From assembly GCA_963693365.1 (NCBI GenBank), contig CAVNZM010000002.1:12524001-12588000 (forward strand): a stretch of DNA of 64,000 bases, written 5' to 3'. Shown in pieces: positions 22,694-33,858 of this stretch. A program made the translations under genes and the position numbers. Positions within the stretch are counted from its first letter, which is position 1. Each line of letters starts with the position of its first letter. The DNA comes from Amoebidium appalachense. Lineage: Eukaryota; Ichthyosporea. Under the pieces are notes generated by a model. The model ran no database searches. It was given only the letters and a program-made list of their open reading frames with translations, and was not told the origin of the DNA.

Positions 22694-23404
22694 TGTTATT
22701 TTGTGTGGGTAAACGGAGAAGCAGAGAGCACAGATGGGTGTTATGTAAAACACAACACAAAGACACACGGGAAAAACACAACCGGAGAGGAGGAACGATT
22801 TCTGGAACCATAGGAAGTGAATACGACTGCTTGTAATTTATTTCAAGATGAGGTCCCTTTTATACTTGGGAATGTGAAACGATAAACCAATCAAAAGAAT
22901 GAAAACTATGAGTGTAAAATATATTGAATAAAATGTCTGTCGACATTTAGAATATAAAACTCAATCCTCTAATGAAAGAAACTTCTAATAAAAGCACGGA
23001 AACATTTAATAAAATGAAACCACTTATGTAACTATTAATTCATAACATATATTTATACATGTTCTTATCATAACACGTCTAAATATAATTTTTTTTCTTA
23101 ATAGTTGAAGAACATAGCACAATGCTACGTCGTGGGAAAGGAATGAGAAAGGAATGTAAGTTACTATATTTGGGAAAATACAAACGAGATATGATTGGAT
23201 GACATATATAGATTTTGACGCAAACGACAATACGTGTGCGCGAGCTAAGTATGTCGATACGTACACAGATCTAAGATGTCGTGTACACGGAAACGGAAAA
23301 GAAAGAAAGAAATGAAGAAAGGAAAAGGAAACAAACTACAACAACTAATAAATAAATACCAAACTCAACTTCTAAGTCTTGCTGAGAATTAAGTGAAGAT
23401 GACA
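22694..23404 (-). repeat. Copia 3' LTR
   Basis: 711 bp; partner of 28,376-29,083. Between it and the ORF end lies 23,405-23,934, containing a 41-bp G-run. Confidence 0.93.
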
Positions 23405-23885
23405 TCCCCACTCAAGGGTTGGAAGTTGGGTTCTCGTGAAGTTTGTTGATGTGACTGTTGATGTTAAGACTTTCACACATGTAGAAGTAGGTGCCGTGAA
23501 GTCACAGTCAAGTTTCCCCACTCGAGAAGACAATGGAGAAGACTTGAAGGTGCAAGCCGGGGAAGAAAACCAAAACGGAAGAAGCACACAACGACGGTTG
23601 CCTCTGAAGACTCGGAAGATGACGGTAGCCAATGACGTGATATATAAATATATATAGAAGAAACAACTAGTGTATGTGTGACGTGTTGGTGGCTAATGTT
23701 AAATACATTATATATATGGTGGTATATAAATAAACGACGGATGGTGGAGAAGAAATCCCCACTGAAGATGCACACACTGAAGATCGATGAAGACAGCAGT
23801 AGACTTTCGTTGGGAGGTGTCTCTACACGGTGATGTGTAGACCACTGGCCAGGGCCCCAACCTACTTGAAGACCACTGTAGATGA

Positions 23886-23888
<3 letters not shown>

Positions 23889-23929
<41 letters not shown>
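23889..23929. repeat. G homopolymer inside Copia element
   Basis: About 41 G on the + strand (C on the element's sense strand), six bases past the Gag-Pol stop codon. It is unusual inside an otherwise intact retrotransposon. Confidence 0.9.
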
Positions 23930-23933
<4 letters not shown>

Positions 23934-23934
23934 C

Positions 23935-26900
23935 TCAGTCACGAAGACTGAGTGAATCACGGTGTTGCTCGTGGGAGGGCCCGGGCAGGGGCTTGGTGAA
24001 GATGTCAGCCACGTTGTCTTTGCTGGACACGTAGGTGACGACCACATCCCCACTCTTGATGTAGTCCTTCGTGTTGTGGTAACGGACTGCAATGTGTTTG
24101 GTCCGGTGCTTGATGCTGTTGGTGTGCAGGAGGGCAATGGTGGACTGGTTGTCACAGTAGACGGGGGTGGGGTCGGTCATCGGGTAGCCGAGTTCACGGA
24201 GGAGATCACGGTGCCAGATGACGTTTTGAACAGCAGCATTGATGGCCAGAAGCTCAGCCTCGGTGGTGGATGTTGCCGTGATGGACTGCAGCTTCGAATA
24301 CCATGTGATGGGTATGCCCTTGAAGAAGATGACGTATCCGGGGGTTGAACGACGGGTGTTGGGGCAGTTGGCAAAGTCAGCATCAGAATAACACTCCAGC
24401 AAGGGGGTGTTGTCGTCGGAAGCAGACTTGTCGTAGTGAAGGCCGAGGTTGGAAGTGCCGATGAGGTACCGAACTACACGGAGTAGACATTCCCATGCAA
24501 GTTTGGTGGGGTTGGCACTGAATCTACCGAGGTAGCCGATGGCAAAGGAGATGTCGGGCCGGGAACAACGAGCAACCCACAAAAGACGGCCGAGTAGTTC
24601 ACGGTAGGGAACCTTGATGGGTGGTGAGTCGTTCTCGTTGATGGTGATGACGGTGCCGACGGGAATGGGAGTAGCCTTGGGGTGAGCATCGTTGAGGTTG
24701 AAGTCTCTGACGATGTCGTTGATGTAGGATTGCTGAAGCAGCTTGAGGTGACCGGGGGTGTGGATGAGCTGGGTGCCAAGGAAGATGTCGGGAAGGTCAA
24801 CCTTGCAGAGAGCTGACTTCATGATGTGGTCTACTAGATCCTTGGTGTGGGAGGAGTTGGCCGTGCAGATGATGATGACGTCGTCCACATAGTTGCCAGT
24901 GAGGATGATGTCACCGTTGGGGAAGGTCTTGATGTAGACACATGGATCTGAACGGAGACGTTCGAGACCGTGAGCAAGGAGGACCTTGTCGAAGTACTCA
25001 TACCAGGCCAGTGATGCTTGCTTGAGCCCGTAGAGTGCCTTCTTAAGTTTCCAGACCTTGTGTTCGTTGCCGGGGGTGATGAAGCCAGGTGGTGGCTCAA
25101 TGTAGATGTCTTCTTGAAGAGGACTGTTGAGGAAGGCAGTTGAGACGTCGAGTTGATGAATCTCATGGTTGCCGTCCACACCGATGGCAAGGAGGGCACG
25201 GACGGAGGAGGACATCACCACGGGGGAAGAGGTGTCACCGTAGTCAACACCGTAGACTTGAGTGAAGCCCTTTGCAACACCACGAGCTTTGATCTTGGTG
25301 TCACCGGCTGAGTTGAGGACTTTCTCAGTCACAATCCACTTGAACTTGATGATGTTGGCACCAGGGGGGGGATCAACAATGGTGAAGACATCCTTGGTGA
25401 TGAAGGCTTGGTACTCGGAGGTGAGGGCAGCTATGACGGCATCACCGTTGGGACCGTTGCAAAGCTTTTGAATGCCCTTGGGGAGCTGGTCAATGTTGAT
25501 GGTCGGTGCTACGATGCTGACCAGTGCCGTTGGAGTCTTGGTGAGACGTGTAGACCGACGAAGGTTGGGCTTGGGGGGGTCCTTGAGGGGGGTGGTGGCC
25601 GGGTAGGTGGTGGAGGCCGGGATAGGGGCATGGAAGCCAGGAATAGGACCGGTGGTGAGGGGGGCATCGGTGTCCACAGGGCTGCTCGTGGCCGAGTGGA
25701 AGGTGGGGGACCCAGGACGAACCGGAGTCATGTAGCCGGGTTGATGCACAGCAACGGGGGGGGCCGGCAGCAAGGGTTGTTGGCCAGTGGGGAGGGGGCT
25801 CGGGGGAGGCACGGGTTCAACCGGGGCTGGTTGGTTGTGCCAGGACGGTTGGGAGATGACCACAGACGGAGTTTCATCGTCGTCGTCGGAGGGGGGGTCC
25901 AATGTCGGCAGATCGGGTTTGGGGGGAACGGAGACCTGATTGGTGCTGCCCGTGAATTTCGACTCGTCGAAGATCACATCACGGCAGATCTTGATTTGGT
26001 TGCTGGCATGGTCGAGGATCTTGTGTGCCTTGGAGGGTAGGTCCCAGCCGACGTAGGTGCCGACTCTGACGGTTGATGCCAGCTTGTTCCTCTTTGACCG
26101 GGGAACATGCACATAGGCAGGGGAGCCGAACACGTGGAGCTGGGAGACGTCGGGTTTGAAGCCGTGGAAGGCCTCGAAGGGAGTGTTGCCGTTGGCAGCA
26201 GATGACGGTGTGACGTTGATGATGTAGCTTGTATGCTTGAGAGCAGCAACCCACAACTTGGGAGAGAGAGGTTGGTCCTTGTCGGCATGGAGGAAGCAAC
26301 GGACTGTCTCTTGCAGTTCTCTCATCTTCCGTTCAACAACACCATTGTGTTGTGGTGTGTCGACGGGGGCAAACTCCATGATGATGCCTTTCTGCTTGCA
26401 GTAGGCCTCGGTGTCCTTGGAGGTGAACTCAGAGCCGGAGTCAAACCGAAGATGGGTGACGATCTCAGGTGTCTGACGTTCGATGGTTTCAACGAGAGAC
26501 TGAATGTGGCTGAGGGTTTCACCACGGTTGTAAAGGGGGAATACGGTGGTGTAACCGGTGGCATCACAAACACACACCAGAGCAACCTTGTAGCCTCCGT
26601 AGGAAGCACAGGGAGCTTCGAAGAAGTCCAGGTGCCACTTAGCACCGGGAATGGTGAACTTGGAACGGGTGCCGGGAAAGGGGGCCTTGGTGGTCTTGCC
26701 AGACATGCAGCCGAAGCAGTCACTGTTGTCGGGTGACTTGAGGGAGGGGGGCATGCCGATGACAAGCTCATCCTTGGCCATCCTGGTGACGGTGGAGAGG
26801 GCACGGTGGCCGAGACGGTTGTGCCAAAGGGTGAGGTCGTCGGGTGGTTGAGTCCTTGCTGTGTAGGCTTGGACCCCCGGGTGTTTAGGAGTCTCAATCA

Positions 26901-28299
26901 CATAGTCAGTGATGTAGTAGAGACCGTCGAGGGGGGTGAGATCTGTAATAATGTCACCATTACGGCTGTAGAGGAACGACGGGTGGTTGTCTGTATCGTC
27001 ACAATGACCTAGGAGGCCGGCAGCTGATGCCATGGAGGTAGACACGAGGAAAGACGGTGCCTCGGGTACGTAGTAAGCATTGATGCTGCACGGTGTTGGG
27101 TGGCCGTTGTAGTGCAGTGTCATGTTGATGATGCCACGTTGTTTGGCATTGACTGTGCCGAGGCCGTGAATGGGGGTGGGAGGACACGGGGTAAGGGAGG
27201 AGAAATACTCCTTGATGGGGCAGATGTGTGCATTACAAGCACTGTCCCAGACGGGGTCGTTACTGTCAGGTGTGCCGGTGGAGGAGATGAGTGCAAATTT
27301 CACACTCTTGTCACCTTTCTCCTGCTTGGCACGACGAGCAACTGTGCAGCCAGGCTCCGGGCATGCTGTGATGTGGTGGGGCTCATGGCAGTAGGAACAC
27401 TTCACACTGTTGGTGTTGTGCTGTCGGTTACGGTTGTCCCTGTTACCACGGTGGTAAGGGGAAGTTGAACGGGGGCCGGGTGACTTGGAGGGAGGACGAG
27501 GATCACGGGAACGGGACGGGGAACGGTGAGGTGTATGCTCACGTCGAGGAATACGGTTACGGAGGTCACCGGGGGGAAGCACTCTGCTCTGGAGTGCACG
27601 GAGGGGACGGTTGTTGACGGTTGCACCTGTGCCTGCGTCGATGAGGCCGGCACGGATTTCAGCTCCTCGGATGTCACTGATGAGCATGTTGAAGGACGGG
27701 TAGGCCTTGTTGTTCATCCAGTAGTCGGAGCAGAGACGTTCAATGTCGGGGCAGACCAGGGCTGTGTTCTTCCGGATGTGGAGGAAGAACTTACGTACGA
27801 CATCCTTGTGCTGGACGGGTTCGTCGAGGCAGGCAAGTGTCGTAGCCAGACGTTGGAGACGGGTGAGGTATGCTGTGACGTTGGGGTAGTCTCGTAGTTC
27901 AAGCTCCTCGAAGGTGACTTGAATCTGGGTGACTCGGGCCTCCTTCTCTGCTACATACGCCATACGTAGGTTGTGGAAGACTTCACCACCGTGGACACCG
28001 TCTTGCATCCGGCCGGAGTCGTAGAGCTCGGTCGGGTGGACGGACTGGTTGAGGATCTGGTCGAGGACGTCGGAAGCTTTCTTGTAGGAGTCCTTGGTGG
28101 TGTAGCCTAGCCACTGGTTGGCTTCAGCGCCGTCAACCCACTGTGGCCTCTTGATAGCGTCAACGAATTTCTCGGCAATGGTGGTTCTAATGAACCGGTG
28201 AATGAGTGGCTCCCACTCGAAATAATTAAGACGTTTCTCGTCTCGTTTCTCGGACGGATTCCATATTGGAAGGTTGATATACGACGGTTTGTCAGTCAT
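23935..28299 (-). CDS. Copia Gag-Pol polyprotein
   Basis: One uninterrupted frame of 1,454 residues from ATG at 28,299. Gag region with a UBN2-like helical domain to about residue 230, an Arg/Ser/Pro linker, then a zinc knuckle CSYCHEPHHITAC (about 300). Aspartic protease with DSAC at the active site (VWDSACNAHI, about 350) where DSGA is usual. GAG-pre-integrase H..H..C..C (WHNRLGHRA ... CFGCMSGK). Integrase core with D (HLDFFEAP, about 554), D (RFDSGSEF) and E (HNGVVERKMRE). RT with GFTQVYGVDYGDTSSPVV, STAFLNSPLQEDIY and YVDD (about 1,136). RNase H with STTEAELLA (about 1,345), DNQSTIALL and HIAVRYH. Domain order PR-IN-RT-RH identifies Ty1/copia. All catalytic residues I can check are present, so the protein could be functional. 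Confidence 0.96.
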   Translation of the reverse strand: MTDKPSYINLPIWNPSEKRDEKRLNYFEWEPLIHRFIRTTIAEKFVDAIKRPQWVDGAEANQWLGYTTKDSYKKASDVLDQILNQSVHPTELYDSGRMQDGVHGGEVFHNLRMAYVAEKEARVTQIQVTFEELELRDYPNVTAYLTRLQRLATTLACLDEPVQHKDVVRKFFLHIRKNTALVCPDIERLCSDYWMNNKAYPSFNMLISDIRGAEIRAGLIDAGTGATVNNRPLRALQSRVLPPGDLRNRIPRREHTPHRSPSRSRDPRPPSKSPGPRSTSPYHRGNRDNRNRQHNTNSVKCSYCHEPHHITACPEPGCTVARRAKQEKGDKSVKFALISSTGTPDSNDPVWDSACNAHICPIKEYFSSLTPCPPTPIHGLGTVNAKQRGIINMTLHYNGHPTPCSINAYYVPEAPSFLVSTSMASAAGLLGHCDDTDNHPSFLYSRNGDIITDLTPLDGLYYITDYVIETPKHPGVQAYTARTQPPDDLTLWHNRLGHRALSTVTRMAKDELVIGMPPSLKSPDNSDCFGCMSGKTTKAPFPGTRSKFTIPGAKWHLDFFEAPCASYGGYKVALVCVCDATGYTTVFPLYNRGETLSHIQSLVETIERQTPEIVTHLRFDSGSEFTSKDTEAYCKQKGIIMEFAPVDTPQHNGVVERKMRELQETVRCFLHADKDQPLSPKLWVAALKHTSYIINVTPSSAANGNTPFEAFHGFKPDVSQLHVFGSPAYVHVPRSKRNKLASTVRVGTYVGWDLPSKAHKILDHASNQIKICRDVIFDESKFTGSTNQVSVPPKPDLPTLDPPSDDDDETPSVVISQPSWHNQPAPVEPVPPPSPLPTGQQPLLPAPPVAVHQPGYMTPVRPGSPTFHSATSSPVDTDAPLTTGPIPGFHAPIPASTTYPATTPLKDPPKPNLRRSTRLTKTPTALVSIVAPTINIDQLPKGIQKLCNGPNGDAVIAALTSEYQAFITKDVFTIVDPPPGANIIKFKWIVTEKVLNSAGDTKIKARGVAKGFTQVYGVDYGDTSSPVVMSSSVRALLAIGVDGNHEIHQLDVSTAFLNSPLQEDIYIEPPPGFITPGNEHKVWKLKKALYGLKQASLAWYEYFDKVLLAHGLERLRSDPCVYIKTFPNGDIILTGNYVDDVIIICTANSSHTKDLVDHIMKSALCKVDLPDIFLGTQLIHTPGHLKLLQQSYINDIVRDFNLNDAHPKATPIPVGTVITINENDSPPIKVPYRELLGRLLWVARCSRPDISFAIGYLGRFSANPTKLAWECLLRVVRYLIGTSNLGLHYDKSASDDNTPLLECYSDADFANCPNTRRSTPGYVIFFKGIPITWYSKLQSITATSTTEAELLAINAAVQNVIWHRDLLRELGYPMTDPTPVYCDNQSTIALLHTNSIKHRTKHIAVRYHNTKDYIKSGDVVVTYVSSKDNVADIFTKPLPGPSHEQHRDSLSLRD

Positions 28300-28375
28300 G
28301 ATTGAAGCAGTAAGACTGAGAGATTTTCGCGGTTGTAGCGAGATTGTGTGTTAGCGTGCAAAGGGGCCGTAAACC

Positions 28376-29083
28376 TGTTATTTTGTGTGGGTAAACGGAG
28401 AAGCAGAGAGCACAGATGGGTGTTATGTAAAACACAACACAAAGACACACGGGAAAAACACAACCGGAGAGGAGGAACGATTTCTGGAACCATAGGAAGT
28501 GAATACGACTGCTTGTGATTTATTTCAAGATGAGGTCCCTTTTATACTTGGGAATGTGAAACGATAAACCAATCAAAAGAATGAAAACTATGAGTGTAAA
28601 ATATATCGAATAAAATGTCTGTCGACATTTAGAATATAAAACTCAATCCTCTAATGAAAGAAACTTCTAATAAAAGCACGGAAACATTTAATAAAATGAA
28701 ACCACTTATGTAACTATTAATTCATAACATATATTTATACATGTTCTTATCATAACACGTCTAAATATAATTATTCCTAATAGTTGAAGAACATAGCACA
28801 ATGCTACGTCGTGGGAAAGGAATGAGAAAGGAATGTAAGTTACTATATTTGGGAAAATACAAACGAGATATGATTGGATGACATATATAGATTTTGACGC
28901 AAACGACAATACGTGTGCGCGAGCTAAGTATGTCGATACGTACACAGATCTAAGATGTCGTGTACACGGAAACGGAAAAGAAAGAAAGAAATGAAGAAAG
29001 GAAAAGGAAACAAACTACAACAACTAATAAATAAATACCAAACTCAACTTCTAAGTCTTGCTGAGAATTAAGTGAAGATGACA
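28376..29083 (-). repeat. Copia 5' LTR
   Basis: 708 bp. On the minus strand it is followed by GGTTTACGGCCCCTTTG, the likely primer-binding site, which I could not assign to a tRNA. Confidence 0.93.
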
Positions 29084-29107
29084 TTTACTCCCCTCCCCCT
29101 CACCTTT

Positions 29108-29296
29108 TTTTTTCGCACACCACATACACACACACACACACACACACCCTCCCCCCACCCACCCACCCACCCACCCACCCATACCCCCCCCCCCCCCCCC
29201 CCCACACACACACCCACCCCCACCCACCCACCCACCCACCCACCCACGTACACACACACACCCATACCCACACACACTCACACACACCCACACACA

Positions 29297-29339
<43 letters not shown>

Positions 29340-29470
29340 ACGCACACTCACACACTCACACACACACACTCACACACTCACACACACACACTCGCTCACT
29401 CACACACACACACACGCACACACACACACAAAAAAAAAAAAAACACACACACACACACACACGCACACGC
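29108..29470. repeat. (CA)n / CCCAC / C-run tract
   Basis: Arm B version of 11,455-11,800. It includes a 13-bp A-run (29,430-29,442) absent from arm A. Confidence 0.9.
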
Positions 29471-29553
29471 ACCTGCTAGCTCCCACAGCTGTTCCAGAAA
29501 TGCTTGTGCCCGCTGTTTCACCTGCCGGCAAAACTCTATCAGAACAACATGAA

Positions 29554-29584
29554 TCACATTTTTATAAGCGAGGGATACAACCGG

Positions 29585-29625
<41 letters not shown>

Positions 29626-31347
29626 CGTGTGTGTGCGGCTGTGGGTGTGCGTGCGTGCGCTTACCTGCATGTGTGCCTGTGTGCATTTTAGGAAGGGGAG
29701 TGGGGGGGCCGGGGGGGAGGGGGAGGGGGGGGGGGGGGGTCTGTGGAAAATCGTTGCAGAAAGAGAACATAATCCCCTAATCCCCTGATAGTCTGAAAGC
29801 GTACATAGTCTGTTTACAACTGTTGTTCCTTCAGAGCTGGGTGGGGTTGGGGGTGGGATGGAGGACAGAGGGTAGTAGCAGGTGCTGAGGTTCCGTCGTG
29901 CCTCCCCCGTGTGGTTGCTGTGTCGTAGGCGCTCGATGGTCGTGCTGACACTGGAGGTGATGGCCGTGAAGTGGCCCAGCTTCTGGGAGTGGGCCAAGTA
30001 CATGGTGCACAGCTTGGAGGCGGGCAGGGCCATGCTCAGGTCCCCGTACCGGCGTAGCACTTTGGCCCCGCTGTCCATGTCCACCACCACCAGCCGCAGG
30101 CGGGTGACTGACTCAGGCTGCTCGGCAATGGCTGTGTTAAGGGGATCCACGGCTGCCCCCAGCTCATCCACCGTCAGGCCGTCCTCTGCAGGCACAGGCA
30201 GGTCGTACTTGGTCCACAGCACTCGGGTTGCCCTCACCAATCTCCGCAGGTAACGGTCTTGGTGGTGGCTCCTTGGATCTGTGGGGGGGAGTAGCAGGTT
30301 GCACACCCCACAGCCGGAAGATCTCGACACCCCCAGGGTCGTGTTGCCGGCCCCCAACACCTCCTCCGGGGTCAGCAGGTGGCACAGCACGTGGTGGTCC
30401 TTGCGATCCATGAGGTTGCCCCCCTTGCCCAGCACCTTGCGTGTGTGCTCGGTGGGCAGGCTGGCCTGCTCGTTGCCATTGGCTGCCTTCTTCACCCACA
30501 TCACCATGCTGTACAACAGGCACAGCTGGGCACAGTTGGGGCCGTAGGCAAAGCCGTGCAGCTGCTGGTGGTCGAGGGCCCTCTCCCCGGTCACCTGTGG
30601 GTCGTCGGTGCTGCAGGCAGCCTGCACGAGGGCGGTCACATCCACCACGGCCTTGGCCTCCACCAGATCCTGCAGCCACTGTGCATTCACCCCCGTGGTG
30701 GTGGACAGGGACCCGCAGGCCCCCCTCCTCACCATGTCCTTGGGTCGGGCCACCGTCAGATGCACGGTGGATCTGCCGTCCATGAAGGTCTCGGCTGCAC
30801 TCTGGGTGCGTTGCCGTATGTTCTCCATCCGCTTGAGCACCACGGCGTTGACATCACCATTGAACACCTCCATGGGGCCGGCAGTAAACACACGACGGTT
30901 GGTCACGTCGGCGTTGGGGTTGCCATCATCCCCCATCTGGTTGTCCACACCGTTGGCCTGCACGTGCAGGCTGATGATACGCACAATCAGCATGTCCCCC
31001 GCCTGCACATCTGCACGGGCCATGGCATCGAACAGCATGGCTGCAAAAAACTGGGGGAACTCAGTCACGTCAAGGGTGCGCAGGGGTTGGTACTCGAGGG
31101 TGTGGCCACGCACACCCAGTCCCCGTGCCTGCATGTCATCTACACGGGAACGCAGTTGCCAGTTGCCCTCGGCCGGCATGGCAATGATCTGGGGGTCATC
31201 GGGGTGATTGATGGGGGCGGGGGCGGGGGGCTGGCCGGGGAGGGGGTGGGGGTGGGGGTGGTGGGGCCAACATGGCCTGCAGGAAGGGGTGGGCCTGCAG
31301 GACCTGCTGCGGGTCGGCATCCAGTGCCCGCAACAGATCATCTTCAA
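29554..31347 (-). CDS. Uncharacterised protein, copy B
   Basis: Arm B copy of the long ORF at 5,957-7,513, nearly identical over about 490 residues (one visible change: DALN in A, DPLN in B). Because no LTR sits here, the frame continues past SSIPPPTP into PSSEGTTVVNRLCTLSDYQG and on through low-complexity Pro/His-Thr sequence to 29,554. The genuine end is probably a splice donor shortly after the SDYQG segment. One extra C in a C-run (about 31,245) puts the N-terminal 70 residues into a different frame from copy A, so one of the two copies has a broken N-terminus. Function unknown; same motifs as copy A (PNCAQLC, CGVC, GHFTAIT). Confidence 0.6.
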
Positions 31348-32084
31348 ACTCTTCCTGGCTCTCGCTGAATATCTTGAATGGTAACCTTAGATCTCAGGCT
31401 GTAATCTTATAAATCTCAAGTATCAATCTAATCGATGGTTGCTAGCCTGGCTGTGCCAGAGCAATGCCTCAATAAAAAACAGCATGCAAAATAACGTCTC
31501 TGTGCCTGTGTCTATTAAATCTCAAAGCCCAGTGAAATCTCAAAAGCAAAAATCTCTCCAAATCTCACGAAGCAGTACGCAAAAACAACAAATCTGTGCG
31601 CGTGTCTGGCCACCGCCGGCCGGCCGCCTCTGTTTACCAAAAACAATGAGCCATTCGCGGTCCTATTGGTCAGTTTCGGGATGGAATGTACAGATTTCGG
31701 CTTACGCGTTCTGATTGGTCAGTGTTCCGGCAAATTTGCTTTTTCGCCCAATTCCCATTGGGCGACTATTTCCATTGGTCAGTTTCCCATTGAATTCAGG
31801 ATTCGAATTACCATTGGTCAGTTTTCGCCGGAATTCAGAATTCTCGCATTCCTTGGATCCGCAGCACCTGTACGTGTGCGCACCACATGTACGCGCACAC
31901 GTACGCGTACACGTGTTCCGCCCTCTCTATTTAATTTTTTAATTAAAACCACGTGCGCTGCACGTGTTTTGCACACACACAGTGTGTGCACGTGCTCCTG
32001 TACATATATCCACCCATATCTCATATCCCATGTCGCGATATACACAGATATCACACACCTCATATCCACCTATGCCATATCTTT

Positions 32085-32153
32085 GGGGGCTGCGGGACCG
32101 TGTGGATGTGACATCACACCTGTGACGTCACATCCACGGGGTGCCGCGCCCCC
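32085..32153. promoter_or_regulatory. CRE palindrome, arm B
   Basis: Inverted counterpart of 5,199-5,267. One TGACGTCA is intact and the other reads TGACATCA. The palindrome marks the outer boundary of arm B. Confidence 0.55.
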
Positions 32154-32160
32154 ATATGTA

Positions 32161-33500
32161 GTCCTATACTGCTGTGAGAGTGTGGGGGCATCTCCCTTTC
32201 GCGGAGTTTCTTGCTTGAGAAGTGGTTTCTTCAACGCTTGGTGGTCCACTGCAACCTATGGTAACTTCTACACGCTGTCTACGCTTCTACGCGACCTATT
32301 GGCGGTGGGCTGCTGCAATTTCTTCAGCTACTTCTGCGCCGCGTGAGTGGAGGGGCGGCTACTTGGTCGTCGGGGAGCTTTCCAAGGGACTGCCAGTCCT
32401 TAGCCTCCAATCGTATGGCAATGACCGGGTTTGCTTGCATGCATTCTGTAATTGTGTTTTTCTGTGTGTCCTGCCACAATTAGGCCACCTTATCAGAGAG
32501 CTAGATGCAGTTTCTCCGGGCTATCTAGGGGCCGGGCCCGTTGGGATTGTTTTTTAGCTCAGATTTGGTCTGCATTGCTCTTTTAGAGGCTGACTTGCTT
32601 GCTGTGCCTCGGTAGGTTTTGAGGGGGGCCTGTTGGGAAGGAGCAGTAATGATGCCTTCTTGCGGAGTGTGGTCTGGTCAACATTGATGCATATGACTAT
32701 AGCTAGTTGGAGCAAACTACTTTCACGCATACACGTACACTTAAGCTTGTTTTGCCCGCTGGTGTCCTTATAATCACTTGTCGCTTTATTTATATTTCAG
32801 TTCTATTGGTGGTTATGTAGCCTGTGGCTGTACGTTGCCTTCATCAACGGATCAATAAACCCGAGTCAAGAGAAAACTTCCGAGCATTTTGATACCCCCC
32901 AGGGTCGTATTTACTAATTGGATGCCCGGTTTTCTAAATCGTAATTTGGGTCGATACGATTCGTAAGGCAAACCCTTGTTTCAGGCCTTCCACGGAAAAA
33001 AAAAAATTCCATAAAAGGTCTCGTTTTGGTTATAAGCGTTACGCCCGCAACAAAAGGCAGACTTTTATTGCGCACATTGCAAAAAAACAATTATGTCGGG
33101 TGTAGAATGTAATAATATATATCACCTTTCGAAGAACCGAGCCTTACTCAGAGGCGTTTTTCGTCATCGCATTCTCCAATAAACGGAACGAACTATGATT
33201 GGACAAAAGAGCACCATGTATGTATGTCTTCCAAGACTCGTTTCTTATGGACCACTTTGGATCTACTATTCAAAAATCGATCAATTTTTTGCTTCGCTCC
33301 AACACCCGAGGTTGGCCGCCATAGGGCCGTCGTTTGTCGGGCTGCCTGGCAGCGGCTCCAGCTGCCCGACGTAGAAGCTACTTCTGGCCAAGACAAACCC
33401 CTTTACGTAACAATATTTGCTTTTTCCTCAAAATGCTACACAGATGCTTTTTATTATAAATGATAATTTCTATCGTCTTAGTTATTTTGGGGTTTGCAGG
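32161..33500. other. Intergenic with possible short exons
   Basis: A frame ending at a donor-like CGCC|GTGAGT (about 32,345) and a stretch after TTTATATTTCAG (32,802 onwards, FYWWLCSLWLYVAFINGSIN, open to about 32,916 with AATAAA at 32,852) could belong to a small membrane-protein gene. The evidence is weak. Nothing else is supported. Confidence 0.25.
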
Positions 33501-33505
33501 CTTGT

Positions 33506-33810
33506 TGTCGAACAGGATAGCCATCCGGTATGCCCTGCGTTAGCGTAGCACTAGTGATCGGGAATATTCGAGATATTCGGGATAAACTGGTGGATAGGTT
33601 CACGATAGATCAGGATAGATCTAGAAGAGTCTAGAAGATTCTATTGGAGTGTTTTGATTGGTAGCGACTAGATCCACAGCGGCGGGTAGACCAATCGGGA
33701 ATAGTATGTAACATTCCAGTTAGCCAGACCACAAGTATATAAAGGTCCCGGCAGGCCAGTCAATGCAAGTCAGCAAATAATAAAGTCTCACAGAGAAACC
33801 TCTAAGTTAC
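33506..33810 (+). repeat. Copia 5' LTR
   Basis: 305 bp. Compared with the 3' LTR only the terminal A is missing at the junction with the primer-binding site. Confidence 0.95.
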
Positions 33811-33824
33811 GGTTATGGGCCCAG
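33811..33824 (+). other. Primer-binding site, initiator tRNA half
   Basis: GGTTATGGGCCCAG is complementary to the anticodon stem-loop region of eukaryotic initiator tRNA-Met (CTGGGCCCATAACC), not to its 3' end. Drosophila copia is known to prime from such a cleaved half-tRNA; the same mechanism is inferred here. Confidence 0.8.
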
Positions 33825-33858
33825 TACAACGCTACGATCAAGCGACTGTTGAGACAAG

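Larger units (their letters stand above)
22694..29083 (-). mobile_element. Copia-type LTR retrotransposon, intact ORF
   Basis: LTRs of 711 bp (22,694-23,404) and 708 bp (28,376-29,083) begin TGTCATCTTC and end AAAATAACA on the minus strand. Target duplication is CTTAC on the left and TTTAC on the right (one mismatch). Arm A near 11,845 keeps the empty site, CCCTTACTCCCC in reverse. A minus-strand TATAAAAG in the LTR and an AATAAA further on fit promoter and poly(A) roles. The polypurine tract TTGAGTGGGGA abuts the 3' LTR. The LTRs differ at several positions (for example 23,087-23,102 versus 28,771-28,780), so the element is older than the one at 33.5 kb. Confidence 0.95.
22478..32160 (-). 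repeat. Arm B of large inverted duplication
   Basis: Reverse complement of arm A, interrupted by the Copia element at 22,694-29,083. It contains, reading leftwards from 32,160: CRE palindrome, CCAAT cluster, long ORF (uninterrupted at the arm A insertion site), Gln/Leu exon, CA/C-run intron and the GYRPMNAEM exon. It ends in the A-run at 22,478. Confidence 0.9.

Noticed and set aside
24474-27897. Several 70-210 codon frames antisense or frame-shifted to the Copia Gag-Pol at 23,935-28,299
   Set aside because: Shadows of a single conserved frame carrying all the catalytic motifs.
30379-31368. 329-codon + strand frame opposite the unknown ORF in arm B (mirror at 5,966-6,970 in arm A)
   Set aside because: The frame lies antisense to the conserved protein; its Gly/His/Leu composition follows from GC-rich codons on the other strand.
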